Shown: positions 29,359-38,977 of the stretch, piece by piece | Numbering within the stretch: position 1 is the first letter of the stretch | Layout: every line of letters begins with the position of its first letter | Assembly: GCA_019119395.1 (NCBI GenBank) | Contig: DWXC01000028.1 | Coordinates: forward strand, 40,080-104,079 | DNA from: Candidatus Borkfalkia stercoripullorum | Lineage (GTDB): Bacteria > Bacillota > Clostridia > Christensenellales > Borkfalkiaceae | Direction: 5' to 3' | Length of the DNA stretch: 64,000 nt | Notes under the pieces: generated by a model | Databases searched by the model: none | What the model was told of the DNA's origin: nothing | Seen by the model: the letters and a program-made list of their open reading frames with translations, nothing else | Program-made: the position numbers and the translations under genes

Positions 29359-30144
29359 TCAGGTCAGAGAGGAAGGGAGCTTCCCGAATTCTTTTTTGTA
29401 GCAGCGCAGGAAGGTGGAGTAGTTTTCGTAGCCCAGCATTTGCGAAATGCGGGTCGGGGGCGTGCCTTTCAGCAGAAGGCTGTACGCCTCGAACATCTTT
29501 TTGCGCCGCGCGTAAGTCATCATGCTCGTGTGCATCGTGCGCGAAAAGGCGTGGCTCAGATACGATTCCGAAAGGTAAACGTGTTCGGCGATTTCTTTTG
29601 CGCTGAGCGGCTCGTAGACATGGTCGCGGATGTAGTCGAGCGCCTGCCGCACGGGCTCGGGCACTTCGTCGTAATCTCCTCCGTTTTGCGAATCTTCCGT
29701 GACGAGGATGATCAGCTCGGTCAGGAAATTGGAAAAGAGCAGGCGAAGATAATCTCCCTTGAACCTTGCGGCATACCCTTCGAATTTGCCGAAGAGGGAA
29801 ACGATGTTCTCGTCCGCCTGCAAGAAGCACGCCGCGTTGCGGGGCAGGGCGGGCGGCAGGATCTCTTCGGAAAAGCTGATCACGCTGCGCTCGTATTCCG
29901 CGGCGGGCGGGGTCTGCAATACGTGATATTTGTTCGGCGGCACGAGAAACAGCGCATGATCCGAAAAATTGTATTTTTTGTTTTCAATGAGGAATGTCCC
30001 CGTCCCCCGGAACACGTACAAGATCTCGAACCAGGTATGGTTGTGCGGCGCAAAATCTTTTTTGCTTACGGCCGTATCTTGTATGTGCGAATAGGAGAGA
30101 TGCGGGAATTGCAGTGAAAGTCCCATACACCGATAGCATAACAT
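29359..30144 (-). CDS. AraC-family transcriptional regulator
   Basis: Cupin-like N-terminus; two HTHs (LSAKEIAEHVYLSESYLSHAFSRTMHTSMMTY; TRISQMLGYENYSTFLRCYKKEFG). Confidence 0.88.
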   Translation of the reverse strand: MLCYRCMGLSLQFPHLSYSHIQDTAVSKKDFAPHNHTWFEILYVFRGTGTFLIENKKYNFSDHALFLVPPNKYHVLQTPPAAEYERSVISFSEEILPPALPRNAACFLQADENIVSLFGKFEGYAARFKGDYLRLLFSNFLTELIILVTEDSQNGGDYDEVPEPVRQALDYIRDHVYEPLSAKEIAEHVYLSESYLSHAFSRTMHTSMMTYARRKKMFEAYSLLLKGTPPTRISQMLGYENYSTFLRCYKKEFGKLPSSLT

Positions 30145-30224
30145 AAAGGAGCATTTTTTGCAAGAGAAAATTATAAAAAAGGCGTTCGGATATTGTTTTT
30201 TGTTCTGAACGCGAGGAGAAAATC

Positions 30225-30998
30225 ATGAATAAAAAGCCGGAGATCGCGGCTCAGCTTTATACCGTCCGCGAATTTACCAAGACGGAAGAGGATATCGCAA
30301 AGACGCTGAAAAAGGTAAAAGAGATCGGCTATGACAGCGTGCAGGTGTCCGCTTTCGGCCCTTACCGCACCGAATTTTTGCGCGACGCGCTGGCGGAGAA
30401 CGCTCTTACGGCATGCGCCACGCATACCCCTTACGAGCGCATCGTGGGGGAAACGGAAAAAGTCATCGCCGAGCATAAAATACTTGGAATTCCGTATATC
30501 GGGCTGGGATACCGACGCCTCGGCAGTCTTGCCGAAACGGAAACTTTTCTGAAAGAGCTTTTGCCCGCTGCTGAAAAGATCGCGGACAGCGGGCTGAAAT
30601 TCGTCTACCACAACCATCATTGGGAATTCGTGCGGCTCGAAAACGGTCAGACCGTCATGGAATATTTTCTGGAACACACCTCTCCGGAGATATTCGGGCT
30701 TCTCCCCGACTGCTATTGGCTGCAGGTTTCGGGGATAAATCCCGAGCGCTTCCTCGTCGAAAACAAAGACCGCATCGGCGTCATCCATTTGAAGGATATG
30801 CGCATCGCCAAAGAGGACGGCGCGCAGCGCTATGCCGAAATATTCGAGGGTAATATGGATTACGTTTCCGTTTACGCGGCCGCGGAGCGCGCGGGCGTAA
30901 AGTATGCGGCCGTCGAGCAGGACGATTGCTACGGGAGAGATCCTTTCGAATCGCTGAAGATCAGCCGCGAAAACATCCGCGCCCGTCTGGGAGTATAA
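30225..30998 (+). CDS. Sugar phosphate isomerase/epimerase family protein
   Basis: AAQLYTVREFTKTEEDIAKTLKKVKEIGYDSVQVSAFGP. Confidence 0.82.
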   Translation: MNKKPEIAAQLYTVREFTKTEEDIAKTLKKVKEIGYDSVQVSAFGPYRTEFLRDALAENALTACATHTPYERIVGETEKVIAEHKILGIPYIGLGYRRLGSLAETETFLKELLPAAEKIADSGLKFVYHNHHWEFVRLENGQTVMEYFLEHTSPEIFGLLPDCYWLQVSGINPERFLVENKDRIGVIHLKDMRIAKEDGAQRYAEIFEGNMDYVSVYAAAERAGVKYAAVEQDDCYGRDPFESLKISRENIRARLGV

Positions 30999-31013
30999 GC
31001 GAAAATGAAAAAC

Positions 31014-31048
31014 AAGTGCCTCGCCTTCGTACGGAAGGCGAGGCACTT
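31014..31048. terminator. Bidirectional terminator hairpin
   Basis: aagtgcctcgccttc gtac ggaaggcgaggcactt. Confidence 0.7.
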
Positions 31049-31066
31049 GGCATTTTTTTATGCGTT

Positions 31067-32890
31067 TTATACGGGGCAGGCGCTGATCGTCGCCGTCCAG
31101 CAGTTGTAGAGGAGACCGTCGTGTTCGCCGTTTGTTTCCGGAGCGGCATAAACGCGTTCTTCTTTGAGTTCGGGCAGGTCTCCCTTCCCGTCCGCCCAAT
31201 CGGAAAGCCGCTTTCGGCAGGCGGAAAGCCTTGCGATAAGTCCGCCGAGGCGGGCGTCCTGCACTTCAAAACCGTTGGGTTTGTTGTCCGTATGCCATTG
31301 CGCGGAGAACAGCGCGTAGAATTTTTTGACCTTGCGGATAACGAGCCCGATTTTGGCGCACAGTTCCTTTGCCGCCGCTCTGTCGCCGGCGAGGTATGCC
31401 GCGCGGATGCGCACGCCGAGGTCGTATTTTTCCGAAACCGCGTCAAGCAGGGCGCACAGGGAGGAGAACACATACCGATAATCTCCCGCGCGCTTTTCCG
31501 CCGCCTTCATTTTTGCGATGGATGTACGGAAAACGTCTCTGTATGCGGGGTTTGCGGCCGAGTCGAAAATGCCGAGGAACAGATCGTTGTAAAGGAAAAC
31601 TTTGCTGTAATTGGCGAGGTAATCTTTATGCGGAGTCCGGTTCACTTCGTCGGGCAGTTCCAATGTCATAAAATCGTCAAAGCAGCAGCCGGTCGCGTCC
31701 GCAAAATCCGCTTTCACGTCGGCGCCGTAACGTCTTGCGCCGTAATAGAGGACGCTCGGAAGAACCGAGAATATGGAAGCCTCTCCGCCGTTGTCGCCCC
31801 ATGCGGTGCATATGATGTTCTTTACGCCGTGTTCGATGCAGCTGTCGATCGCCTGTTCGCTTACCTGAAGGGAAAAACGGTTTTGCGGGGCAAACCCTGT
31901 CCAACGCCATGCCCCGCCCGCAAAGATGACGGGGTTGCCGAATTTTTGGAATCCCGTCAGCATGCCGTCGTACACTTTTTTGTCGAGATGGTAGTAGTCC
32001 CAGTATACGAGATCGACGTTTTTGGGAACTTGTTTTCTGACCTCTTCGGGTATCTCCGCATCGAAACGGTAATAATCTCCGTGAAAGGCGAGGTGATAGA
32101 ACATATCTCCCCACATGCAGCAATGGTAACCGTATTTTTCCGCGATCTCAAGCACGCGCGCGAGGTGGCGGTTGATGATGTCGAAACGGTTTTCGTATCC
32201 GTGCTTGTCGAGGTATTTCCCGAGCCCGACCATCCACGCTTCGTCCATGCCGATGTGTATTTCGCGCGAATTGAGAGAGCGCGAAAGCTGGCGGAACATA
32301 TCCTCTATGAGCGCGTACGTCTTTTCTTCCCCGCAAAGGAGGATATCGTTGCAGTCGCGTACGGAAGCATAGTCGTCCCAGCGGAATATCGCGTTGAGAT
32401 GCGCGAGCGTCTGCATGCAGGGTACGAGTAAAATGCCGAGACTGTCCGCATACGCGTCGAGCTCTTTGAGTTCTTCTTCGGTGTATGCGCCGCGCAGATA
32501 CCCGAACATCGGCTGTCCTTCGACTTTGTACGTATCTTCAATATAAAGCATCAGCCTGTCGTAACCGCCGGCGGCGAGCACGCGCAATAATTTTTTTACC
32601 GTTCCGACGTTCATCACGGCGTTGCGCGAACAATCCGCCATGAGCGTCAGGTGTGAAAACGCAGACGTTTCGCTGCATTGTTTTCCCGCAAACGCCTTTG
32701 CGAGCCCGCGGAAAAATTCATGCTTTTCCGAATACCCGATGCGGATATTTTCGCCTTCCCTGCGCACGGTGAGCCTTTCCGCTTTTTCTGCGAAAACGCG
32801 CGCGCCGCTCCCCGCAGGCACGCCGAAATGTTTCGCGAGTTCCTCCGCGCCGGGGAGGAGTTCCTGCGGCAGATGTGTAAAGTCAAACAT
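31067..32890 (-). CDS. Glycoside hydrolase family 20-like beta-N-acetylhexosaminidase
   Basis: DRLMLYIEDTYKVEGQPMFGYLRGAYTEEELKELDAYADSLGI...REIHIGMDEAWMVGLG. Confidence 0.75.
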   Translation of the reverse strand: MFDFTHLPQELLPGAEELAKHFGVPAGSGARVFAEKAERLTVRREGENIRIGYSEKHEFFRGLAKAFAGKQCSETSAFSHLTLMADCSRNAVMNVGTVKKLLRVLAAGGYDRLMLYIEDTYKVEGQPMFGYLRGAYTEEELKELDAYADSLGILLVPCMQTLAHLNAIFRWDDYASVRDCNDILLCGEEKTYALIEDMFRQLSRSLNSREIHIGMDEAWMVGLGKYLDKHGYENRFDIINRHLARVLEIAEKYGYHCCMWGDMFYHLAFHGDYYRFDAEIPEEVRKQVPKNVDLVYWDYYHLDKKVYDGMLTGFQKFGNPVIFAGGAWRWTGFAPQNRFSLQVSEQAIDSCIEHGVKNIICTAWGDNGGEASIFSVLPSVLYYGARRYGADVKADFADATGCCFDDFMTLELPDEVNRTPHKDYLANYSKVFLYNDLFLGIFDSAANPAYRDVFRTSIAKMKAAEKRAGDYRYVFSSLCALLDAVSEKYDLGVRIRAAYLAGDRAAAKELCAKIGLVIRKVKKFYALFSAQWHTDNKPNGFEVQDARLGGLIARLSACRKRLSDWADGKGDLPELKEERVYAAPETNGEHDGLLYNCWTATISACPV

Positions 32891-33011
32891 GTTCCAAGTC
32901 TCCTTATCCTTTTTGCGCGCCTTGCGCGCATAACCAAAACAATTATAGCATACTTTTTTGCGTTTGTCTTGCAAAAATTTAAAATTGCGCGCATAAATTT
33001 CGGGCGGCCGT

Positions 33012-34121
33012 TTACAGCCGCCCTTTGAAATCTTTATATCCGAATTTTTTTAAGGGAACGATTTTGCCGTCCGGCTTTTTCAGGTAAATGCCGGGCAGGG
33101 GCATCCCGTTGAAAGTGTTCGTTTTGACCATCGTATACAGCGCCATGTCGCCGAATACGAGTTCGTCCCCCTCGGCAAGCGGTTCGTCGAAGGAATAGTC
33201 TCCGATCACGTCCCCCGCGAGACAGGTCGGCCCGCCGAGACGGTAGGTATGCGCCTTTTCGCCCGCTTTTCCGCTCCCGAAAAGGGGCGGGCGGTAGGGC
33301 ATTTCCAATACGTCGGGCATGTGGCAGGCGGCGGAAACGTCTAAAACCGCGATGTCCATGCCGTTTTTCATCACTTCCAGAACGCGCGCGTGCAGCGTGC
33401 CCGCGTTCAGCACCACCGCCTCGCCCGGTTCGAGGTAAATTTGCGCGCCCGTCTCTTCGCGCAGTTCTTTTACCGTCCGTATCAGCAGTTCCCTGTCGTA
33501 ATCATCGCGCGTGATGTGGTGCCCGCCGCCGAGGTTGAGCCATTGCATGCCCTTCGCGTATTTGCCGAATTTTTGCATGAACGCCGAAACGGTCGCAGCC
33601 AGCGCGTCCGCGTTCTGCTCGCACAGGGTGTGAAAGTGCAGCCCGTCGAGCAGGGGCAGTATCTCTTCGTCAAAGTTTGCAAGCGTCGTGCCGAGGCGGG
33701 AAAAAGGCGCGCACGGGTCGTAGATCTCGTGCCCTTCCTGCGTGGAGCATTCGGGGTTGACGCGCAGCCCCGCCGAAACGCCCTTTTCCATGCAGAGCGG
33801 GGCAAAGCGCCGCACCTGCGCTGGCGTGTTGAACACGATGTGGTCGGCGATCTTTACGAGCTGTCTGATGTCCTCTTCGCGGTAGGCAGGGGCAAAAACG
33901 TGCACCTCTTTGCCGAATTCTTCCCGCCCGAGCTTTGCCTCGAACAGCCCGCTCGCCTCCGTTCCCGCAAGGTAGCGCGCGATGAGCGGATAGGTCTGCC
34001 ATACCGAGTACGCCTTCTGCGCGAGCAGTATTTTGCAGCCCGCGCGCTCGGCAACGCCGTGCAATATTTCGAGGTTTTGTACGAGTTTTTTTTCGTCGAT
34101 GAGAAAATAGGGGGTGCGCAT
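33012..34121 (-). CDS. nspC: Carboxynorspermidine/carboxyspermidine decarboxylase
   Basis: TPYFLIDEKKLVQNLEILHGVAERAGCKILLAQKAYSVW...LNLGGGHHITRDDYD...LEPGEAVV; operon with saccharopine dehydrogenase-like gene. Confidence 0.88.
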   Translation of the reverse strand: MRTPYFLIDEKKLVQNLEILHGVAERAGCKILLAQKAYSVWQTYPLIARYLAGTEASGLFEAKLGREEFGKEVHVFAPAYREEDIRQLVKIADHIVFNTPAQVRRFAPLCMEKGVSAGLRVNPECSTQEGHEIYDPCAPFSRLGTTLANFDEEILPLLDGLHFHTLCEQNADALAATVSAFMQKFGKYAKGMQWLNLGGGHHITRDDYDRELLIRTVKELREETGAQIYLEPGEAVVLNAGTLHARVLEVMKNGMDIAVLDVSAACHMPDVLEMPYRPPLFGSGKAGEKAHTYRLGGPTCLAGDVIGDYSFDEPLAEGDELVFGDMALYTMVKTNTFNGMPLPGIYLKKPDGKIVPLKKFGYKDFKGRL

Positions 34122-35323
34122 CAGTCTACCAACACGGGGGCAAAGTCCTCTTTCCAGGGGAGACCCCACTTATTCAGCGCGTCCATGAAGGGATCGGGGT
34201 CGAACTCTTCGATGTTGTAAACGCCGGGTTTCGTCCATGTGCCGTTCATCACGAGCATTGCGCCGATCATCGCGGGCACGCCCGTCGTGTAAGAGATCGC
34301 CTGCGAGCCGACTTCTTTATAGCATTCCTGATGGTCGCATACGTTGTAGAGGTAATAGGTCTTGTCTTTGCCGTCCTTTTTGCCGCGGAAGATGCAGCCG
34401 ATGTTCGTCTTTCCCACCGTACGCGGGCCGAGCGACGCGGGATCGGGCAGCACCGCTTTTAAAAATTGCAGGGGCACGATCTCCTTTCCCTCAAAAAGGA
34501 TGGGCTTGATCGAGGTCATGCCCACGTTTTCCAGGCATTTGAGGTGGGTGAGATAGCTTTGCCCGAAGGTCATGAAAAAGCGGATGCGCTTGATGCCGGG
34601 CACGTTGAGCGCGAGCGACTCGATCTCTTCATGGTGCAGAAGGTACATGTCCTTTTTGCCCACGCCGTCGAAGTCGTATTCCCGCTTGATCTCCATGGGC
34701 TTTGTTTCCACCCAATGCCCGTTCTCCCAATACGAGCCGTTTGCCGAAACTTCGCGTATGTTGATCTCGGGGTTGAAGTTGGTGGCGAAGGGATAGCCGT
34801 GGTCGCCGCCGTTGCAGTCGAGAATGTCGATGTAGTTGATCTCGTCGAAGTGGTGTTTGAGCGCGTACGCCGTGAAAACGCCCGTGACGCCGGGGTCGAA
34901 CCCGCTGCCGAGCAGGGCACAGATGCCCGCGTCTTTAAAGCGGTCGCGGTACGCCCACTGCCATTTGTATTCGAACTTCGCGGTATCCTCGGGCTCGTAG
35001 TTCGCCGTGTCCACATAGTGTACCCCGGTTTTCAGGCAGGCGTCCATAATGGTCAGATCCTGATAGGGCAGGGCGAGGTTCAAAACGACGTCCGGCTTAA
35101 ACTTTTGGATAAGCGCGACGAGTTCGTCCACGCTGTTCGCGTCCACCTTCGCGGTATGTATTTTGGTTTCGGTCGTATTTTGCAGTTTCTCTTTGAGCGC
35201 GTCGCACTTTTCTTTCGTGCGGCTCGCGATCATAATTTCGGAAAACTGTCCGCTGTTCTGGCAGCATTTGTGGATGGCGACGGAAGCGACGCCGCCGCAG
35301 CCGATGATGAGCGCTTTTCCCAT
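34121..35323 (-). CDS. Saccharopine dehydrogenase-family protein, probable carboxynorspermidine/carboxyspermidine dehydrogenase
   Basis: MGKALIIGCGGVASVAIHKCCQN...VVLNLALPYQDLTIMDACLKTGVHYVDTANYEPED; overlaps nspC. Confidence 0.88.
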   Translation of the reverse strand: MGKALIIGCGGVASVAIHKCCQNSGQFSEIMIASRTKEKCDALKEKLQNTTETKIHTAKVDANSVDELVALIQKFKPDVVLNLALPYQDLTIMDACLKTGVHYVDTANYEPEDTAKFEYKWQWAYRDRFKDAGICALLGSGFDPGVTGVFTAYALKHHFDEINYIDILDCNGGDHGYPFATNFNPEINIREVSANGSYWENGHWVETKPMEIKREYDFDGVGKKDMYLLHHEEIESLALNVPGIKRIRFFMTFGQSYLTHLKCLENVGMTSIKPILFEGKEIVPLQFLKAVLPDPASLGPRTVGKTNIGCIFRGKKDGKDKTYYLYNVCDHQECYKEVGSQAISYTTGVPAMIGAMLVMNGTWTKPGVYNIEEFDPDPFMDALNKWGLPWKEDFAPVLVD

Positions 35324-35404
35324 AATATTTGACTCCTCTTTCTAAAATTTTATATGGCACGCGCGAACCGCGCGGCTGTGCCGTTTTTGCGATGAACGCA
35401 GCGC

Positions 35405-36256
35405 CTATTTCAGGGCAATGAGCATTTCCCGTACGATCTTGCAGGCGACCGCCGTAGACGCGCCGCTCGCGTCGTAGTGGGGCGAAAGTTCGTTCACGTC
35501 CGCCGCGACGACGTTCAGCGCGCCGCACGCGTCGGTGACCGCCTTGCGGAGAGCGTCGAACGACGCGCCGCCCGGCTCGGGCGTGCCCGTGCCGGGGAAC
35601 ACCGAAGGGTCGAGCACGTCCAGATCGACGGTCAGATATACGGGTTTGCCCGCAAGCGCGCGCAAAGCGCCGTCCAGCCCTTCGAAGTCGAACAGACGGG
35701 TGAAAACGTGTTCCCGTCCCCAATCGAATTCGCTCTTGTCGCCCGAGCGTATGCCGAACTGATAAATTTTGCCGTCGCCGACGAGTTCGTGGCATCTGCG
35801 CAGAACGCACGCGTGCGAGAGCTTCTGCCCGAGGTAATCGTCCCTTAGGTCTGCGTGCGCGTCGAAATGGAGGATGTGAAGGTCGGGGAATTTTTTGACC
35901 GCCGCGCGCACCGCGCCGAGGGTGACGAGGTGTTCCCCGCCCAGCATGAAGGGGCGCTTGCCGTCTTTTAAAATGCCCGCCGCCTGCTTTTCGATCATTC
36001 TGAGCATCGGTTCGGGCGCGCCGAAGGGCAGTTCCAGATCTCCGCCGTCGAAAATTTTACGGTCGGTAAGTTCTTTTCCCTGATAGGGCGAATACAGCTC
36101 CAGCCCGTAGGATTCGCGGCGCATCGCGGCGCTCGCAAAGCGCGTGCCCGGGCGGAAGGAAGTGGTGCAGTCGTACGGCGCGCCGAAGAGCACGGTGTCC
36201 GCGTCTTTATAAGCGGCGTCGCAGCCGATAAAAGTTTCAACGTTCGTTTTCAACAT
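35405..36256 (-). CDS. speB: Agmatinase
   Basis: LFGAPYDCTTSFRPGTRFA...LGGEHLVTLG...HFDAHADLRDDYLGQKLSHACVLRR...YLTVDLDVLDPSVFPGTGTPEPGG. Confidence 0.92.
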   Translation of the reverse strand: MLKTNVETFIGCDAAYKDADTVLFGAPYDCTTSFRPGTRFASAAMRRESYGLELYSPYQGKELTDRKIFDGGDLELPFGAPEPMLRMIEKQAAGILKDGKRPFMLGGEHLVTLGAVRAAVKKFPDLHILHFDAHADLRDDYLGQKLSHACVLRRCHELVGDGKIYQFGIRSGDKSEFDWGREHVFTRLFDFEGLDGALRALAGKPVYLTVDLDVLDPSVFPGTGTPEPGGASFDALRKAVTDACGALNVVAADVNELSPHYDASGASTAVACKIVREMLIALK

Positions 36257-37097
36257 CTTTGAGCATCTCCTCGACGTACGCGGGCAGATAGAATGCCCCG
36301 CGGTGCAGCGTGGTCGTGTAGTAGCGGCAGGAAAGATGCCGCTCGTTCCACCTCTTTTCGTTCAGATCGCGTAAAGGGTGGTATTTTTTTGTGGAAAACC
36401 CGAACAGCCAATGCCCCGAAGGGTAGGTGGGGATGTGCGCCTGATAGATGCGCGAAAAGGGGAAGGATTCGATGATCCGCTTGTGCGCCCGCTGCATGGC
36501 GAGCGCGTCCTGCTCGTAAAAGGGGCTCTCGTGCTGGTTGACCATGATGCCGTCCTCTTTGAGCGCCTTGAAGCAGTTGCCGTAAAATTCGCGGGAAAAG
36601 AGCCCTTCGCCCGGGCCGAACGGATCGGTCGAGTCTACGATGATCAGATCGTATTCCGCCTTTTTCCTGCGCACGAATTTGAGCCCGTCCTCAATATAAA
36701 CGTGCAGGCGCGCGTCGTCTAACTTGCAGGCGGTAAAGGGCAGATATTTTTTGCTCGCTTCGATCACGTCGCCGTCTATTTCCGCAAGGTCTATGCGCTC
36801 GATCTCGGGATATTTTGAAAGTTCGCGCACCACCCCGCCGTCGCCCGCGCCGATCACGAGCACGTCCTTCACGTTCGGGTGTACCGCCATGGGGGTGTGT
36901 ACGATCATTTCGTGGTAGATGAATTCGTCCTTTTCGGTGAGCATGAGGTAGCCGTCCAGAACGAGCACCCTGCCGAACGCGGGCGTGTCGAAAATGTCTA
37001 TCCGCTGATATTCGCTCTGCCCGCTGTAGATCTGTTTGTCCACGCGGATGCTGAATTTTACGTCCTTCGTATGTTTTTCGGAAAACCAGAGATCCAT
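36237..37097 (-). CDS. speE: Spermidine synthase (aminopropyltransferase)
   Basis: SEYQRIDIFDTPAFGRVLVLDGYLMLTEKDEFIYHEMIVHTPM...VLVIGAGDGGVVRELSKY...DLIIVDSTDPFGPGEGLFS. Confidence 0.92.
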   Translation of the reverse strand: MDLWFSEKHTKDVKFSIRVDKQIYSGQSEYQRIDIFDTPAFGRVLVLDGYLMLTEKDEFIYHEMIVHTPMAVHPNVKDVLVIGAGDGGVVRELSKYPEIERIDLAEIDGDVIEASKKYLPFTACKLDDARLHVYIEDGLKFVRRKKAEYDLIIVDSTDPFGPGEGLFSREFYGNCFKALKEDGIMVNQHESPFYEQDALAMQRAHKRIIESFPFSRIYQAHIPTYPSGHWLFGFSTKKYHPLRDLNEKRWNERHLSCRYYTTTLHRGAFYLPAYVEEMLKDVENER

Positions 37098-37109
37098 GGA
37101 AACTCCTTT

Positions 37110-37470
37110 TTAAAATCTCGCGTAAATCTCGGCAAGATGTTGCCTGCGATTTACTGCGATTTGAGGGGAAACCCGAACGGCTTTCCCCTTGCCGCGCGAT
37201 ATTTCTGGGCACACATAATATATAATCGCGCGGCTTCACCCTTTCCGTAAGGCAAGGGATTGCCAAATTGAGTGAAAAAGCAAAAAGCGCCATTTTTGCT
37301 TTTTCGAGTAATTGTTTGGGTTCACGAAAAATGATTTGAGCAGACAAATCATTTTTCCGTGATTTTGAGGGCGCTGCCCTCTGCGGCGCGCTGATTGAGG
37401 GCACGCCGTATCATGCGCGCCGCATTCACCCGCCGAGGCCGCAGGTATGCGGCAAATCGAGTGCGCTTTT
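37110..37470. repeat. Hairpin-mosaic intergenic element (nine consecutive inverted repeats; related copy at 63829-64000)
   Basis: Stems gtaaatc/gatttac, ggggaaa/tttcccc, ccgcgcgat/atcgcgcgg, ggcaa/ttgcc, aaaaagcaaaaa/tttttgcttttt, cacgaaaaatgatttg/caaatcatttttccgtg, gagggc/gccctc, tgcggcgcgc/gcgcgccgca, ccgca/tgcgg. Confidence 0.7.
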
Positions 37471-37512
37471 TGGGGACGCCGTTGTTTACAGCGTAGAATC
37501 GGTTCGTCAACC

Positions 37513-38970
37513 TCACGCCTTCGCGTCCAGAACGTTCAGCCGTTCGATTTTCGGGTCTTCCGTACCCGTCATCTGGCAGCCCTTTTCTTTGGCATAGCGT
37601 ATATAGTCGAGTATCTTTTTCGTAACGCGCTCTCCGGGGGCGAGGATGGGGATGCCGGGGGGATAGCACATCACGAACTCCGAGCAGATCATGCCCTCCG
37701 TCTGTTCGACGGGCAAAGACTTCTTTTTCGCATAAAAGGCGAACTGCGGCGTCACGGCAACTTCGGGCGGGATGTATTCGTTCTCCATCATGCCCGTCTT
37801 GTCCTTCGCGTACAGTCTGCCGATCTCGCTCAAAGCGCTCACCAGCCGCTCTATGTCGCGTTTTCTGTCGCCGATGGAAAGGTAGGCAAGGATATTGCCG
37901 AGATCGCCGAATTCGATCTGGATGTCGTATTCGTCCCGCAGGATGTCGTACACTTCGATGCCCGCAAGCCCGAGCGCGAGCGTATAGACGGAAAGTTTGG
38001 TGCGGTCGAAGTCGAAAATGCTGTCACCGTTGATCAGTTCTTTGGAATAGGCGTAATATCCGCCTATGTCGTTGATCTCTTCCCGCGCGTAATCGGCGAG
38101 CGCCGCAACTTCCGCAAACGCCTCTTTTCCCCGCAGGGCGAGGTTGCGCCGCGAAATGTCGAGGCTAGAAAGGAGTAGGTAAGATGCGCTCGTCGTCTGC
38201 GTCAGGTTGATGATCTGCCGTATGTGCCCGCCGTTCATGTTTTTCCCCGCGAGCAAAAGCGAGCTTTGCGTAAGGCTCCCGCCCGATTTGTGCATGGAAA
38301 CCGCCGCCATATCCGCGCCCGCCGCCATTGCGGAAACGGGCAGCCCTTCGCCGAAATAAAAGTGCGTGCCGTGCGCCTCGTCCGCGATCGCGAGCATGCC
38401 GTGTTCGTGCGCGAGGTTTACGATCGTTTTCAGGTCGGAGCAGATGCCGTAATACGTGGGGTTGTTTACGAGTATGGCTTTCGCGTCGGGGTGGGCTGCG
38501 ATCGTCCGTTTCAGTTGCCCGATGCTCATGCCGAGGGGAATGCCCAGCCGGGCGTCGCATTCGGGGTTGACGTACACGGGCACGGCGCCGCAAAGCACCA
38601 GCGCGCCCATCACGCTCCTGTGCACGTTGCGGGGCAGGATGATCTTTTCGCCCGCCTGCACGACAGACATGACCATGCTCTGCACGGCGGAAGTCGTGCC
38701 GCCCACCATCAGAAAGGCATGCTTTGCGCCGAACGCGGCGGCGGCCAGTTCTTCGGCGTCGCGTATCACCGAAACGGGGTGGCACAAATTATCCAGCGGC
38801 TTCATGGAATTCACGTCCATGCTCACGCACTTTTCGCCGAGCAGTTTCGCAAGTTCCGGGTTTCCCCGCCCGCGCTTGTGTCCGGGCACGTCAAAGGGCA
38901 CCACCCGCATTTTTCCGAATTTTTCCAGCGCCTCGTAAATGGGGGCGCGCTCCTGTGCTTTCCTGTCCAT
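37513..38970 (-). CDS. speA: Arginine/ornithine/lysine decarboxylase (aspartate aminotransferase fold)
   Basis: PFDVPGHKRGRGNPELAKLLG...FLMVGGTTSAVQSMVMSV...NPTYYGICSDLK...ADEAHGTHFYFG...SMHKSGGSLTQSS. Confidence 0.88.
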   Translation of the reverse strand: MDRKAQERAPIYEALEKFGKMRVVPFDVPGHKRGRGNPELAKLLGEKCVSMDVNSMKPLDNLCHPVSVIRDAEELAAAAFGAKHAFLMVGGTTSAVQSMVMSVVQAGEKIILPRNVHRSVMGALVLCGAVPVYVNPECDARLGIPLGMSIGQLKRTIAAHPDAKAILVNNPTYYGICSDLKTIVNLAHEHGMLAIADEAHGTHFYFGEGLPVSAMAAGADMAAVSMHKSGGSLTQSSLLLAGKNMNGGHIRQIINLTQTTSASYLLLSSLDISRRNLALRGKEAFAEVAALADYAREEINDIGGYYAYSKELINGDSIFDFDRTKLSVYTLALGLAGIEVYDILRDEYDIQIEFGDLGNILAYLSIGDRKRDIERLVSALSEIGRLYAKDKTGMMENEYIPPEVAVTPQFAFYAKKKSLPVEQTEGMICSEFVMCYPPGIPILAPGERVTKKILDYIRYAKEKGCQMTGTEDPKIERLNVLDAKA

Positions 38971-38977
38971 CCTTTTT

